The position numbers were made by a program, and so were the translations under genes. From Sulfurimonas marina (lineage in GTDB: Bacteria; Campylobacterota; Campylobacteria; Campylobacterales; Sulfurimonadaceae), in the NCBI RefSeq assembly GCF_014905095.1, contig NZ_CP041165.1, positions 124,001 through 188,000 on the forward strand: DNA of 64,000 nt, in the 5' to 3' direction. The notes beneath the pieces were generated by a model. It was not told the DNA's origin. It worked only from the letters and a program-made list of their open reading frames with translations, and ran no database searches. Of this stretch, positions 51,099 through 60,637 are shown one piece after another (position 1 is the first letter of the stretch; each line of letters starts with the position of its first letter).

Positions 51099-52847
51099 TT
51101 ATATCTTATCTTCAGTGATCTTGTAAATTCGTTTCATCGAGTCTTGAAAAGGGAGCGGTTCACTAAAAAAATACCCTTGTGATTCATCGATACCGATAGC
51201 ATTAATATAACTACTTATTTCAGCCTTGGAAACAAACTCAGCAATCGTTTTTATATTCATTTTTGAAGCAAAATCGTAAAGCATCTGTACAACTGCCTGT
51301 GAATAATGGTTTGTGTGAATATCCTTGATTAAAGAACCATCTATTTTAATATAATCAACATATAAATGTGCTAGATGTTCAAAGTTGGAATAACCGCTTC
51401 CAAAATCATCAATAGCAACTTTTGCACCCAGAGTGTGCATCTCTTGAATAAACTCGACCAATACAGCATAGGAATCTATCTCATCACTCTCTAAAATTTC
51501 AAACACAATACGAGAAGGTTGGGGAAACTGAATTAAACTTTCACGAATTAAATAACGTAGCTCTTTATTTTTAATATCTTCGAGTGAAAGATTGATACTT
51601 ACCATACACTCAGAGTCACGAAAGTCCCTTAAAGCAGATAGGAAAACACTTTTTGTAATGAGTGCATACATTTTCGTTTCTTTTGCAACAGGGAGGAAAA
51701 TACCGGGAGAGATCACCTCTCCATCTTCTGAAACCATTCTTACAAGAGCCTCATATTTATAAATAGTACCGTTATTATTATCTATGATAGGTTGATAGTA
51801 GTTGATAATTCGGTTCTCTTCATACGCCTTGATAAGTTTGTTTTTACACTGGATCCTTTTTTTGTAGTTGAGTTCCTCTTTCTCATCATTTTCATATAAA
51901 ATAATTCTATTGAGTTCTTCTGCTCTACGTAGTGCTTTATCAAGGTTTGATAATGAGGGTTTTGTATTTTTACTTAATACGGCTGCATCCATTTCAAGCA
52001 GAACATGCTCCTCTGTGATATCCATTTTTGTACTCTCAAAAAGATGTTGTATTTCATCTATAAGTTCATAGAGTTTTTGTACATTTGAGCTGCTTGAAAT
52101 AACAAAATGGGAGCCTGAAACACGGTAGAACTCTATCTCATACTCTCTATATTTTTCTTGAAGTTCTGTACGTAAAAACTGAGCTATCTGCTGCAGTATA
52201 AAATCGCCTGAAGCATAGCCGTAAAAATCATTAATACTTTTAAATTTTCTTACCTTTACAATAGCAAGTGCTCTGTTCATAGTATCAAAATCTTCCTGTT
52301 GCAGTTTCGCTAAAGAGTAAAACTGTGTTACTTTATCAATGGTAAAAGAGGAGATGAGCTCTTGTGTTTTCTCCTCTACAATCTTCTCTAAGCACTCTTT
52401 ATATTTTCTGTTTTCATTCTCTGTATTTATTATTGAAACAATTTTATAAAGCAGATCTATAGCAACAGCACGATCGAGGGGTTTAAAAAGATAACCGTCT
52501 ACCTGTAGTGATATTGACTGATGTAAAACTTCAGAATCTTTATGTGCCGAAACGAGTATCACCTTTTGTGTAGGAAAAACTTGTTTAATTTTCTGTACCA
52601 TTTCAATACCGTTGAGGTAGGGCATCTCTATATCGCTAATAATAAGATCAAACTTTTTTTTCGTTGCAGCCTCTACACCTTCTAGTCCATTATTACAATA
52701 TTCTATATTTTCAAAAAAGCGTTCTAAAAAGTTTATATATGCTTTTTGGATATTAAGATCATCTTCCACATATAAGACACTTAAACCCTTCGCTTCTTTT
52801 TGAAGACGTATAACTGCTTCTGCTAAAGGTACTGTATTAATAGACAC
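51099..52847 (-). CDS. Receiver-GGDEF-EAL c-di-GMP phosphodiesterase
   Basis: A 582-residue cytosolic protein. Receiver (about 22-140) with D72. The GGDEF signature is degenerate (SGSHF, 244-248), so no cyclase activity is expected. The EAL domain (about 335-575) is complete: EALVR (366-370), SINLS with N419, FEILES with E450, DDFGSGYSN (480-488), KIDGSLIK (501-508) and QGYFF. It should cut c-di-GMP under control of phosphorylation. The start is GTG at 52847, overlapping the upstream kinase by 11 bases. Confidence 0.88.
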   Translation of the reverse strand: MSINTVPLAEAVIRLQKEAKGLSVLYVEDDLNIQKAYINFLERFFENIEYCNNGLEGVEAATKKKFDLIISDIEMPYLNGIEMVQKIKQVFPTQKVILVSAHKDSEVLHQSISLQVDGYLFKPLDRAVAIDLLYKIVSIINTENENRKYKECLEKIVEEKTQELISSFTIDKVTQFYSLAKLQQEDFDTMNRALAIVKVRKFKSINDFYGYASGDFILQQIAQFLRTELQEKYREYEIEFYRVSGSHFVISSSSNVQKLYELIDEIQHLFESTKMDITEEHVLLEMDAAVLSKNTKPSLSNLDKALRRAEELNRIILYENDEKEELNYKKRIQCKNKLIKAYEENRIINYYQPIIDNNNGTIYKYEALVRMVSEDGEVISPGIFLPVAKETKMYALITKSVFLSALRDFRDSECMVSINLSLEDIKNKELRYLIRESLIQFPQPSRIVFEILESDEIDSYAVLVEFIQEMHTLGAKVAIDDFGSGYSNFEHLAHLYVDYIKIDGSLIKDIHTNHYSQAVVQMLYDFASKMNIKTIAEFVSKAEISSYINAIGIDESQGYFFSEPLPFQDSMKRIYKITEDKI

Positions 52848-54018
52848 TTTTTTTCTCCTCTATAGATCTAAAACGGATATGAAATATGCTTTCTTGCATA
52901 TCACTAGATACAAGTATGCTCCCTCCAAGATGTTTCTCTAATATCATCGCTGACATATATAAACCTAATCCTGTCCCGTTTTTTTCATGTTTTGTACTAA
53001 AATACGGATCGAAAATTTTATTGATAATATCGGGAGAAATCCCACCGGCATTATCGTGAACGAAAATACTCACATCACCTCTTGCTAACTGTTTTACAGT
53101 TACCTTTATAAAGGCATTATCTGTTATGTTTCCGGAAAATGCATCTTTAGCATTAGTAAGAACATTTAAAAGAACTTGAATAAGCTCATTTTTAAAAGTG
53201 GTGACTTGAATATTTTTTTCCCCTTCGAAAATAAGCTCAATATTGTGTGTTTCGAAACTTTTCCCTAACATCGTTTTTAGTTCATTGCAAATTGTTTCAA
53301 AACTAATTGTCTGGGCAAGTTTATTTGGTTTAAAAAAGTTTCTGAAGTCATCAATAGTGCGTGAGAGGTAGTGTACTTGTTTATCGACAGCTTCAAGCTC
53401 TTTAATAGCTCTTTCTTTATCAAAATTATCAAGATGCAAATCTATAACCATATTATTGGTCACCATCCCTATGATAGTGATAGGTTGTCTCCATTGGTGT
53501 GCGATCATTCCGATCATCTCACCCATAATTGCCATACGGGACTGAGAGATGATTAATTTTTCGTTAAAAGCATTTTTGTTTTTTTCTTCAGAGATTTGTG
53601 CTTTAAGATTTTGATTGAGCTTTTGGACCTTTTCTACATTGTAACACGCTTCAATTGCATTGGTAATCTTTGTACTAAAGTTCACAAACATCTCTCCAAG
53701 AGCCTCAATGTCATTGTTTTGATTAAAAGCGAACAGAAAATGGCCGTCGTGAATAAATAGATCAAGTAGTTTACTTGAGTTATCAAGTGTATGAATCATA
53801 AAACTATCTTTTTTGCTTAAAAGTTTTAGAGGTACAGGAAAGTCACTGCCAATGTGAATGATATTTTTAGAGTATGCAGGATTTAGATTGATATATTTGC
53901 CGCCTATAGCACTGGTTTGGTTAACAAAAGTTCCTATAATATCTTCAAGCATCTCCTCAAGATTAAGAGAGTTCCCTATAGAGTTAATACATTCATATGC
54001 AATGGAGAGTTCTTTCAT
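52837..54018 (-). CDS. Sensor histidine kinase with GAF-like input, HQWRQP type
   Basis: A 393-residue cytosolic kinase. The N-terminal 125 residues look like a divergent GAF domain, followed by a coiled-coil (about 125-160), the phosphoacceptor H174 in GMIAHQWRQPI, and an HATPase with HDNAGGISP and GTGLGLYMS. It shares one base with the FIST-domain gene upstream (stop/start overlap), suggesting that the FIST protein feeds this kinase. Confidence 0.85.
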   Translation of the reverse strand: MKELSIAYECINSIGNSLNLEEMLEDIIGTFVNQTSAIGGKYINLNPAYSKNIIHIGSDFPVPLKLLSKKDSFMIHTLDNSSKLLDLFIHDGHFLFAFNQNNDIEALGEMFVNFSTKITNAIEACYNVEKVQKLNQNLKAQISEEKNKNAFNEKLIISQSRMAIMGEMIGMIAHQWRQPITIIGMVTNNMVIDLHLDNFDKERAIKELEAVDKQVHYLSRTIDDFRNFFKPNKLAQTISFETICNELKTMLGKSFETHNIELIFEGEKNIQVTTFKNELIQVLLNVLTNAKDAFSGNITDNAFIKVTVKQLARGDVSIFVHDNAGGISPDIINKIFDPYFSTKHEKNGTGLGLYMSAMILEKHLGGSILVSSDMQESIFHIRFRSIEEKKSVY

Positions 54019-54797
54019 TATATATTGTTCTCCATCATATTAGTTTGATTGCATAGTTCAATATAGCGGTTTGAATTGTTTGTAAGTTCACCTAAACTCA
54101 AAAGACGACAAAGGGTATGAGCATCACTCATCTTCTTGATAGAATGTAGTCTCTTAGTAAAATGATCTTCTAAAAATAACACTCTTGAAATATAATCAAT
54201 AATAAAAAATTCTCTTGGCTTATCAAGAGTATCTTGTGGTGTTTCAATAAGAGGTGTTTCTTCATCTTTTAAAAGATAAACAATAGTATTTTCTTCAATA
54301 CATCCTACTAATAGAAGATCATTTTCATTGTGATAAGTTTCAATACCGAGTGGGTATTTTTTTACTATGTCAAAAATAGTTTGTTTTTGATTTAAGGTAA
54401 GGCGTCCTTTACCCCCTCCAAAAATAGTGACATTATGATCCATTGCAACAAAAAACTTTTCTAAAAAAGAGTTGATATACTTTGAAAAACCATCCATAAA
54501 CAAGGGATAAGAGTTATTAGAGCTTTTTAAAACATTATACGATGCTCTTTGCATGGCAGCAACTATTGTTATTTGTGTTTTATCTTTTAAACTAATAGCA
54601 AGTATCCCTGTTTTGTAATGTATATTCTCAAAAATGATTTCAGGAAAAACTGCTCCGTATATCGAAAGCTTTGTAACTTGAAGCTTCTTAATTTCATGGG
54701 AGCTTCCCTCGGCGAGAAAAAGAACTATCTGAGCATCATTATCTTTATTCTCTTCATAAAAAAGATCAAAGTTCTCATAAAATTTAGGGTACTTCAT
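54018..54797 (-). CDS. Stand-alone FIST-like sensor protein
   Basis: A 259-residue soluble protein. The N-terminal half has a FIST-N-like strand pattern (SIYGAVFPEIIF near 46-57, IYGAV matching the usual 'GxST' turn loosely). The end (LSLGELTNNSNRYIELCNQT, about 229-249) closely resembles the terminal motif of FIST C domains. It is shorter than FIST proteins of about 380 residues. FIST domains are proposed ligand sensors. Placement between a receiver protein and a GAF-like kinase suggests a sensory role. The family call is moderate. Confidence 0.6.
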   Translation of the reverse strand: MKYPKFYENFDLFYEENKDNDAQIVLFLAEGSSHEIKKLQVTKLSIYGAVFPEIIFENIHYKTGILAISLKDKTQITIVAAMQRASYNVLKSSNNSYPLFMDGFSKYINSFLEKFFVAMDHNVTIFGGGKGRLTLNQKQTIFDIVKKYPLGIETYHNENDLLLVGCIEENTIVYLLKDEETPLIETPQDTLDKPREFFIIDYISRVLFLEDHFTKRLHSIKKMSDAHTLCRLLSLGELTNNSNRYIELCNQTNMMENNI

Positions 54798-54811
54798 TTT
54801 GTCCTCTTACT

Positions 54812-55834
54812 TTACGAAACCAAACTATCTACAAGTTCCAATGAAGAACTAATCTCATTGGATATATCTTCAAGAACTTTGATAAATGCTTTGTCCAATT
54901 TATGAATATCATGGAAACTTTGAGATACAAAAACACCCTTTCTTAATTGCTCTAAATGATCAAAAAGCAGGACAAAAGAGGAGATAGAAAACTCAATGTT
55001 TAAAGATGCACTCAGCTCTGCCAGTTCTCCTGCTAAAGAGCAAAGTTCAGCCTGCAGATAAGCAAATTCTCCATACGGTTCAAGGTGTTTGCAGTATTGT
55101 TGCAGCAGATGAACAATAGTACCTATACTTTCACTATTAATACTTTTATGCTCTTGGAGTAAAAATGTATTAAAATGCTCTTCAAGTATTTCAAATTCTT
55201 CATTCAAATAGGAGATCTCATGAATATAAAGCTTTGCAAAATCTTCTGCACTCATAAGCTCCTTCGCTATATCTTCAGTGCAGTTTTGCTCTTTCACTTC
55301 CAGTTTAAGCTGATTCATCTCATTGAGTGTCTCCTCAAGCTCAGAATCTCTTTGAAGTAGTTCTGCATGACTCTCTTCAAGCATCTTCATATAGTGTTTT
55401 AATGCTTTACGATTGTAGATTATTTCAGTCGTTTTATGGAGTTTTTCCATCACAACATCTATGTTAACAGGTTTGGGTAAGAAGCCGTCAATTCCCATAT
55501 TAATAAGCTGTAAAAGATTTTCATTGTCTGAATATCCGGAAAGAACTAAAATAAGCTGCTCAGAATCCTCTTTTCTTATGTTTTCTATTAGTGAAAAACC
55601 ATCTAAAAGCGGCATAACCAAATCAGTTATAATCAAATCATAATCTCTTTCCGAAATACGGTTAAGTGCTTCTATCCCGTTAGAGGCAATATCTACTCTG
55701 TTAAAAAACTTTTTTAACAGGTTTACAAGTTGTGACAATAAAACTTCGTCATCCTCTACAACTAAAATATCTATCTCTTTGCCTTTCTCTTTTAAGTTTT
55801 TTGTTCTTATATGTACCTGTTGGTCACATTTCAC
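54812..55834 (-). CDS. Receiver protein with coiled-coil and novel helical output
   Basis: A 340-residue protein with a receiver domain (about 20-135, D71 in IITDLVMPLLDG, Lys in FLPKPVN), a coiled-coil (about 140-190) and a helical C-terminal region (about 190-340) that I do not recognise; an HPt-like or dimerising bundle is possible. The start is GTG at 55834, overlapping the beta-propeller gene by 11 bases. It carries no DNA-binding or catalytic domain, so it probably acts through protein contacts in the operon's own pathway. Confidence 0.78.
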   Translation of the reverse strand: MKCDQQVHIRTKNLKEKGKEIDILVVEDDEVLLSQLVNLLKKFFNRVDIASNGIEALNRISERDYDLIITDLVMPLLDGFSLIENIRKEDSEQLILVLSGYSDNENLLQLINMGIDGFLPKPVNIDVVMEKLHKTTEIIYNRKALKHYMKMLEESHAELLQRDSELEETLNEMNQLKLEVKEQNCTEDIAKELMSAEDFAKLYIHEISYLNEEFEILEEHFNTFLLQEHKSINSESIGTIVHLLQQYCKHLEPYGEFAYLQAELCSLAGELAELSASLNIEFSISSFVLLFDHLEQLRKGVFVSQSFHDIHKLDKAFIKVLEDISNEISSSLELVDSLVS

Positions 55835-57944
55835 TTTTGTTTTCCTTTTTTTTAATTACTTTGTTTTTAACTTTTTCTCCCTCAATGAGTGTTTGTAGTT
55901 CTTTATACTCAGTTTCTACAGGAGTCAGTTTCTTTATTGTGTTTGCGGTATGTTGTAAAAAAGTGCAAACTTGATCATACATTTCATCCCAACCAAAATA
56001 TTCATGGTATTTGTCTAAAAACTTTTTTTCAGATTCTTTCGGTGAGAAATGTTTGATTTCATGAAGAAGAGCAATCTTTAAAATATCCAGATTTTTTTCT
56101 TTAAAATGTTCTACTTTAAAATAGTCCCCTAAAATTATTTTGCATGCAGCAACATCACCTTTAAGCGCTTGAACTTTTGCCAAGCTATATTTATTCTGGT
56201 AGTTTTGCAGTTGTTGCTGGAACGCTTTTGTTGTTCGAAATGCAGGATTTTTTTCGGCAAGATCAAATACTTTTAAAACATCATCTTTCTTTGATGCTTG
56301 TTCAAGAGTCATAAAATGGGTAATCTGCTCTTTAAAATCTAAGCCTGTCTTTTCAAACGGTTTAATTTTTGAAAGCATCACCGCATATTTTGTAGCCTCT
56401 TCAATATGATCACTTTGCATCATCAGTAAGATCTTGTCAATAAGGGCCTCTCCGTAACTCATTACACGTCGGTAAAGACGTGTTTGTTTAAAGGACGGAA
56501 ACTTAGTTGCCAAATCTAACATAGTGGTATAATTTTTTGCCTGTACTGCTTTTTTAAAATCAACATATACTCGTTTTAAAGTCTCTTCATTGGTCAATAT
56601 TTTATAAATACAAGCTGTACAATTATGTGTTTTTTCTTCTCTGTAAGTAGTAAACTTATTTGGATCTTTTTCTAAAAGTTCTATCTCTTCACTAACGTTA
56701 CGATGGCAAATCGTACGAAACTCGCTAAATTCTCGCAGTTGTCTGAGTACCGGAAACTTATAGGTATTTTCACATGCTCCGTCAAAATTACCGCATTCAA
56801 CCTCTTGCATAAAGGAGACAATCTCATTTGATTGATATATAAATGTTAGAAGTTCCTGTTTTTTCGTATCGTTTTCAATAATAAAAGAGATAAGGGCATC
56901 ATACCCCAGTGCCTGCTCATCACTCTGAGCTTTAAAAGAGAATATCTCTTTATATTTCTCATTAATTAAGGCACAAACTTCTGGATTGATAAAAAGAAGA
57001 GGGTACATATAACAAAGTTCAGCCAGTATCCCAATCCGATTTTCGTCAAGAGCTTGTTGAGCCTTTTGAATCTCCTCTTGTATATTGAGTATTATGCAGT
57101 TGCCGTCTGAAAAACCTACTAATACACACTCGTTAGTTGCATATATAGAAGTAACGCCCCAGTAGTCAAAATGAAGTGTACCGAGTTTATTCCCTCGTGA
57201 AGTTGTATATATATCTATCTGGGAACCTCTTGTCCCGACAAGTACAACCTCCTTGTTCTGTGTGTGGGCCAAAGTACTAGGCCACTGTGAGCGGGGAGCT
57301 GCACTATACATTTTTTTGTGTACGAGAGAGTAGAGTGTAACATTCCCTTTACGTGAAAATGTAAGTAAGGTTGTATTTTCTTTCGAAAAACTCAAGACCT
57401 CTACTATCTCATCAAATGTAATTGTTTCTAAAAGTTTTTGGGTCTCTACAGAGAAAATATACACTTTTTTATTGTGTGCAGCTATGGCAATTTTTGAATC
57501 ATCATCAGAAAACGTAACAGTGCGTAATTCATCAGGAATATTTAGTTGTGCCATAACAGCTAATGTATCTGTATTGTAAATAGTGATATTGCCAACACTG
57601 TTAGAGATGATAAAATACTCCGATGTTTGATTAAAGAGTGCAAAATTTGGTGCTTTTGAATAGGGAATATTTGCTTTGAGTTTTTTATTTTGCATATCAA
57701 TGAGAAGTATTCTATTCTTTTTTGTATCACACAAAAGTGCATAAGCACCATCATGTGACAGAGTGATATTGTGGCTGTACCTATTGATATAGGTTGCAAA
57801 CCCCTGCAGTTTTGAATGAGATTCAAAAAGTGCATTTTTATCATAAGTATAGAATGTAGGAGTAGAATCGATTATAACAAAAGTTTGACCTGTATATGCA
57901 GATGCAACGACACTTCTACATAGATGTAATGATAACTCTTTCAT
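55824..57944 (-). CDS. Beta-propeller (WD40-like) and helical repeat protein
   Basis: A 706-residue protein without signal peptide or membrane segment. Residues about 1-290 repeat WD40-like blades (DGAYALLCDTKKNRILLIDMQ, YFIISNSVGNITIYNTDT, SKIAIAAHNKKVYIFSVET). Residues about 300-680 are helical, TPR-like. The C-terminus is Lys-rich (KKKENK). It is the first gene of the nine-gene signalling operon, with a GGGAGG site before the ATG. It may be a scaffold or sensor for the kinases. No named family is recognised. Confidence 0.72.
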   Translation of the reverse strand: MKELSLHLCRSVVASAYTGQTFVIIDSTPTFYTYDKNALFESHSKLQGFATYINRYSHNITLSHDGAYALLCDTKKNRILLIDMQNKKLKANIPYSKAPNFALFNQTSEYFIISNSVGNITIYNTDTLAVMAQLNIPDELRTVTFSDDDSKIAIAAHNKKVYIFSVETQKLLETITFDEIVEVLSFSKENTTLLTFSRKGNVTLYSLVHKKMYSAAPRSQWPSTLAHTQNKEVVLVGTRGSQIDIYTTSRGNKLGTLHFDYWGVTSIYATNECVLVGFSDGNCIILNIQEEIQKAQQALDENRIGILAELCYMYPLLFINPEVCALINEKYKEIFSFKAQSDEQALGYDALISFIIENDTKKQELLTFIYQSNEIVSFMQEVECGNFDGACENTYKFPVLRQLREFSEFRTICHRNVSEEIELLEKDPNKFTTYREEKTHNCTACIYKILTNEETLKRVYVDFKKAVQAKNYTTMLDLATKFPSFKQTRLYRRVMSYGEALIDKILLMMQSDHIEEATKYAVMLSKIKPFEKTGLDFKEQITHFMTLEQASKKDDVLKVFDLAEKNPAFRTTKAFQQQLQNYQNKYSLAKVQALKGDVAACKIILGDYFKVEHFKEKNLDILKIALLHEIKHFSPKESEKKFLDKYHEYFGWDEMYDQVCTFLQHTANTIKKLTPVETEYKELQTLIEGEKVKNKVIKKKENKSEM

Positions 57945-58021
57945 AAATCAACCTCCCTTCTCAGCAGAAAATTATCGCATAGTAGTGTGGCAAGTTTGTT
58001 GCAATTATTTTTGTTACTTAG

Positions 58022-59470
58022 TTAGTATTTCTTATATGTTTTTGAAATCGCTTCATGAAGCATATCATCCATCATGTGAAAGAGCTGATTTGAAGCATCC
58101 TCCATCTCCTCAAAAGTTTGGAGCAGTACTTCCTCATGTTTAAGAAGATTTTCCTCTTTATTATCAAAAAGTTTCATTGCATATGTTGCTGAATCATGTA
58201 CTTTTTGATGCGGTTGAGGCAGATGCTTGTAAGCCTGAGTCATTCCCAGCTGTTCTTTTCCTTTTCCACGTTCATACCAAACTCCTAGACGACAATTATG
58301 GTGGTCCGTAAACTCATCAAGTATCTTTCTCTGATAAATAGAGTTGTATGCTTTATCTTTGAACAGAATATGATCAATCTTTGCAAGAGTTACAAAAGAG
58401 GATTTTTCAATACTTAAAACAAGTTCCGCTGTTCGGTTTGCATCATCGTTAAAACTATAGATAGACTTTGTAAAATCTTGGATCATTGTATTTGACCCTA
58501 TTGAGAGTTCGCTCATAGATTCTGAATAATCGCAAATAGATGCTGTTTCTTGTTGCAGTACACCAATAGCGACAGAGATCTCTGTAGTAGCTGCCTGTGT
58601 TTTTTCTGCAAGTTTTCTTACATTATCGGCTACGACTGCAAAACCTCTCCCATGTTCTCCTGCCCGTGCTGCTTCTATAGCAGCATTTAGGGCTAAAAGG
58701 TTCGTTTGTTCAGCAATATCTTTAATAAGATTAACAACAGAATTGATATCGTTGGCACGAACACCGAGTGCATTGATGGCATCGTTAGATGTATTTACAA
58801 GTTCTGTTAGTTCACTTAAGTTTTGAGTGACTTTGTTAAGACCTTCAACTGTTTGACTCGATTTATATGCCGTTTCTTTAGATATATCGGTGATGTATGA
58901 GAGTTCTTCTAATGAGTTTGATAGACTTTTTTGAATCACATCCAAACCGCCAGTTGAACGACCGATTTCGGATAGATTCGCATCTATTTGTGAATATTCC
59001 AGAGCATCATGATTCTCTTTCATTTTTGCTGTACTTGCATTAATCTTCTCAGCCGATTTTTTATATAATCCTTTGAGTCCGTAAGTTTGGACTAAACGGT
59101 AGTATTTATCTTCTGAGAGGGCATCAATTACCGCAAAAGTATCACGCATATATACCTCAAGCTGATCAAGCATATTATTTGAACTTGTACATAAGGCTTT
59201 AAGTTCTCCTTTTGCATCAATAGAGGTAAGACGCGATTCTAGCTTTCCAAGTTCCACCTCTTGCATCATTGCAGATACGTTTTCAACCACTTTTTTTGTT
59301 TTTCTAATATTGGTAAAAATAACCCATGCAATGAGAAAGTTCAAAATATTAAAAAGCTCTATCCAATGAAAGCCGTTAGAAATAATTGCATATAAAAGTG
59401 TCAGTGAAAAAATAGCAATTGAGACAATATTTAAATATTGAATTTTAGAAAGAGAAGATAAATTCTTCAT
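58022..59470 (-). CDS. Chemoreceptor with C-terminal zinc-binding (CZB) domain
   Basis: A 482-residue MCP with two adjacent N-terminal membrane segments (about 12-28 and 32-50), no periplasmic sensor domain, a HAMP-like linker, the signalling tip [18 protein letters not shown] (centre about 260), and a C-terminal CZB domain with likely zinc ligands H367, C393 ([10 protein letters not shown]), H421 and H425 (PHQKVH). CZB domains sense zinc state or oxidants such as hypochlorous acid. It overlaps by 26 bases the PAS gene that probably supplies its redox input. Confidence 0.88.
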   Translation of the reverse strand: MKNLSSLSKIQYLNIVSIAIFSLTLLYAIISNGFHWIELFNILNFLIAWVIFTNIRKTKKVVENVSAMMQEVELGKLESRLTSIDAKGELKALCTSSNNMLDQLEVYMRDTFAVIDALSEDKYYRLVQTYGLKGLYKKSAEKINASTAKMKENHDALEYSQIDANLSEIGRSTGGLDVIQKSLSNSLEELSYITDISKETAYKSSQTVEGLNKVTQNLSELTELVNTSNDAINALGVRANDINSVVNLIKDIAEQTNLLALNAAIEAARAGEHGRGFAVVADNVRKLAEKTQAATTEISVAIGVLQQETASICDYSESMSELSIGSNTMIQDFTKSIYSFNDDANRTAELVLSIEKSSFVTLAKIDHILFKDKAYNSIYQRKILDEFTDHHNCRLGVWYERGKGKEQLGMTQAYKHLPQPHQKVHDSATYAMKLFDNKEENLLKHEEVLLQTFEEMEDASNQLFHMMDDMLHEAISKTYKKY

Positions 59471-59933
59471 ACGAAACTCCTTTCTCTTTTAACAATGTTT
59501 GCAATACTTTTCTTGAACTCTCTAAACCCCCGGACTTTTCGGCTATTAGGAGTTTTTTATAAAGAGGCTTTATAAATTCCAAAGAAGCTTTTTTTGGGCT
59601 TCTGCGCGCTGAGTGGTAGCCTATGATAGTATCGTGTTCATCTATACTAGCCGTAACATGTGCAAAAACCCAATAAAAATCTTTCTCTTTTGTTTGGTTA
59701 ATGACATAAGCAAAAACCTCTTTTTTTTGTTGAATGTTTTTCCATAAATATTCAAATATTACTGCGGGCATCTGTGGATGTCTTAGGATATTATGCGGTT
59801 TACCTAAAAGCTCTTCTTCTGAATAACCGCTCATTTTTACAAAGAGATCATTTCCATAGGTTATGCGTCCTTTGGTATCTGTTTTTGAAACAATGAACTC
59901 ATCTTCACTAAATGTCAGTTCTTTCCCTGCCAC
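59445..59933 (-). CDS. CetB-like Aer-type PAS protein
   Basis: A 162-residue single-PAS protein with the Aer-type motifs [14 protein letters not shown] and [10 protein letters not shown]. The start is GTG at 59933, with AAGGAAA 5 bases before. The C-terminal 40 residues form an extra helical tail lacking in the other two CetB-like proteins here. It overlaps the CZB chemoreceptor gene by 26 bases, giving the third PAS+MCP pair of the window. Direct repeats TGTTGCAG lie 53-71 bases upstream. Confidence 0.82.
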   Translation of the reverse strand: MAGKELTFSEDEFIVSKTDTKGRITYGNDLFVKMSGYSEEELLGKPHNILRHPQMPAVIFEYLWKNIQQKKEVFAYVINQTKEKDFYWVFAHVTASIDEHDTIIGYHSARRSPKKASLEFIKPLYKKLLIAEKSGGLESSRKVLQTLLKEKGVSYEEFIFSF

Positions 59934-59985
59934 GTTACTTTCCTTGCTATTAAAAAAAATTATAGGTAGAAGTATGTCGACTTAG

Positions 59986-60004
59986 TGTTGCAGATCTGTT
60001 GCAG
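59986..60004. promoter_or_regulatory. Direct repeat TGTTGCAG x2, possible regulator site
   Basis: TGTTGCAG occurs at 59986-59993 and 59997-60004, exactly 11 bases apart (one helical turn), a pattern seen for OmpR-type regulators. It is in the intergenic region between the PAS gene and the pilin gene. A single similar TGTTGCAA lies ahead of the beta-propeller gene (57997-58004). Confidence 0.35.
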
Positions 60005-60142
60005 TCTTTTAGATTATCTATAGTATAAATTTATATTTATGTAGTAAAAATATGTTCTATAACATTTTGTGTTAATAAAAAGTAAAGTTAGTTTTAGAAA
60101 TAATTTAGATATACAGGATAAAAGCTTATCACAGGAGTTTAT

Positions 60143-60619
60143 ATGAAAAGAGCTGCTTTTAATATATTAGAGTTAATTTTTGTGATTATTATTGTTGGTA
60201 TTCTTTCAGCAGTTGCTTTACCAACATTCTTAAGTGTCAGTAAACAAGCTAAGGAAACTGTAATTAATGGGTTTGTTGGAACACTTAATCGAACAGTTGG
60301 TCCAGTGAAATGGAATGTATCTGTTGAAGATGGAAAAGAGGGGAGTGTTAAAGATGGAACTTACAATATTACAAGTGCAGATATAATTTTTCCTTCAAGT
60401 TTCAGTACTTTTATAGTTGATTTGACTAAATGTGTTGATGCAAATGCAACTTCAAGTACTCAATTTCCATCGAATGCAGCAAGAACTACAGATAACAAGT
60501 ATGAAATCATATGTAGAGATGGAGATAAGTCAACTGCACCAAGATTTTGGTACTGGGAATATGGTAGTAAAGTAACACCTACAGTGGCAGATGTAAATGA
60601 TTCTATAATTAAGTACTGA
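60143..60619 (+). CDS. Type IV pilin-like protein
   Basis: A 158-residue exported prepilin. The leader MKRAA is followed by FNILELIFVIIIVGILSAVA; the expected prepilin peptidase cut is between Ala5 and Phe6, placing Glu at mature position 5. Ala before the cut site is common in this phylum. Two pairs of residues C104/C123 (approximate) could form the usual C-terminal disulfide. No other pilus genes are nearby, so whether it is a major, minor or pseudo-pilin is open. A CAGGAG site precedes the ATG. Confidence 0.88.
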   Translation: MKRAAFNILELIFVIIIVGILSAVALPTFLSVSKQAKETVINGFVGTLNRTVGPVKWNVSVEDGKEGSVKDGTYNITSADIIFPSSFSTFIVDLTKCVDANATSSTQFPSNAARTTDNKYEIICRDGDKSTAPRFWYWEYGSKVTPTVADVNDSIIKY

Positions 60620-60637
60620 GTTTACTCTGCTTTTTGA

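Noticed and set aside
59934-60142. Sigma-54 promoter using the TTGCAG repeats
   Set aside because: The -24 GG and the correct -24/-12 spacing are absent on either strand.
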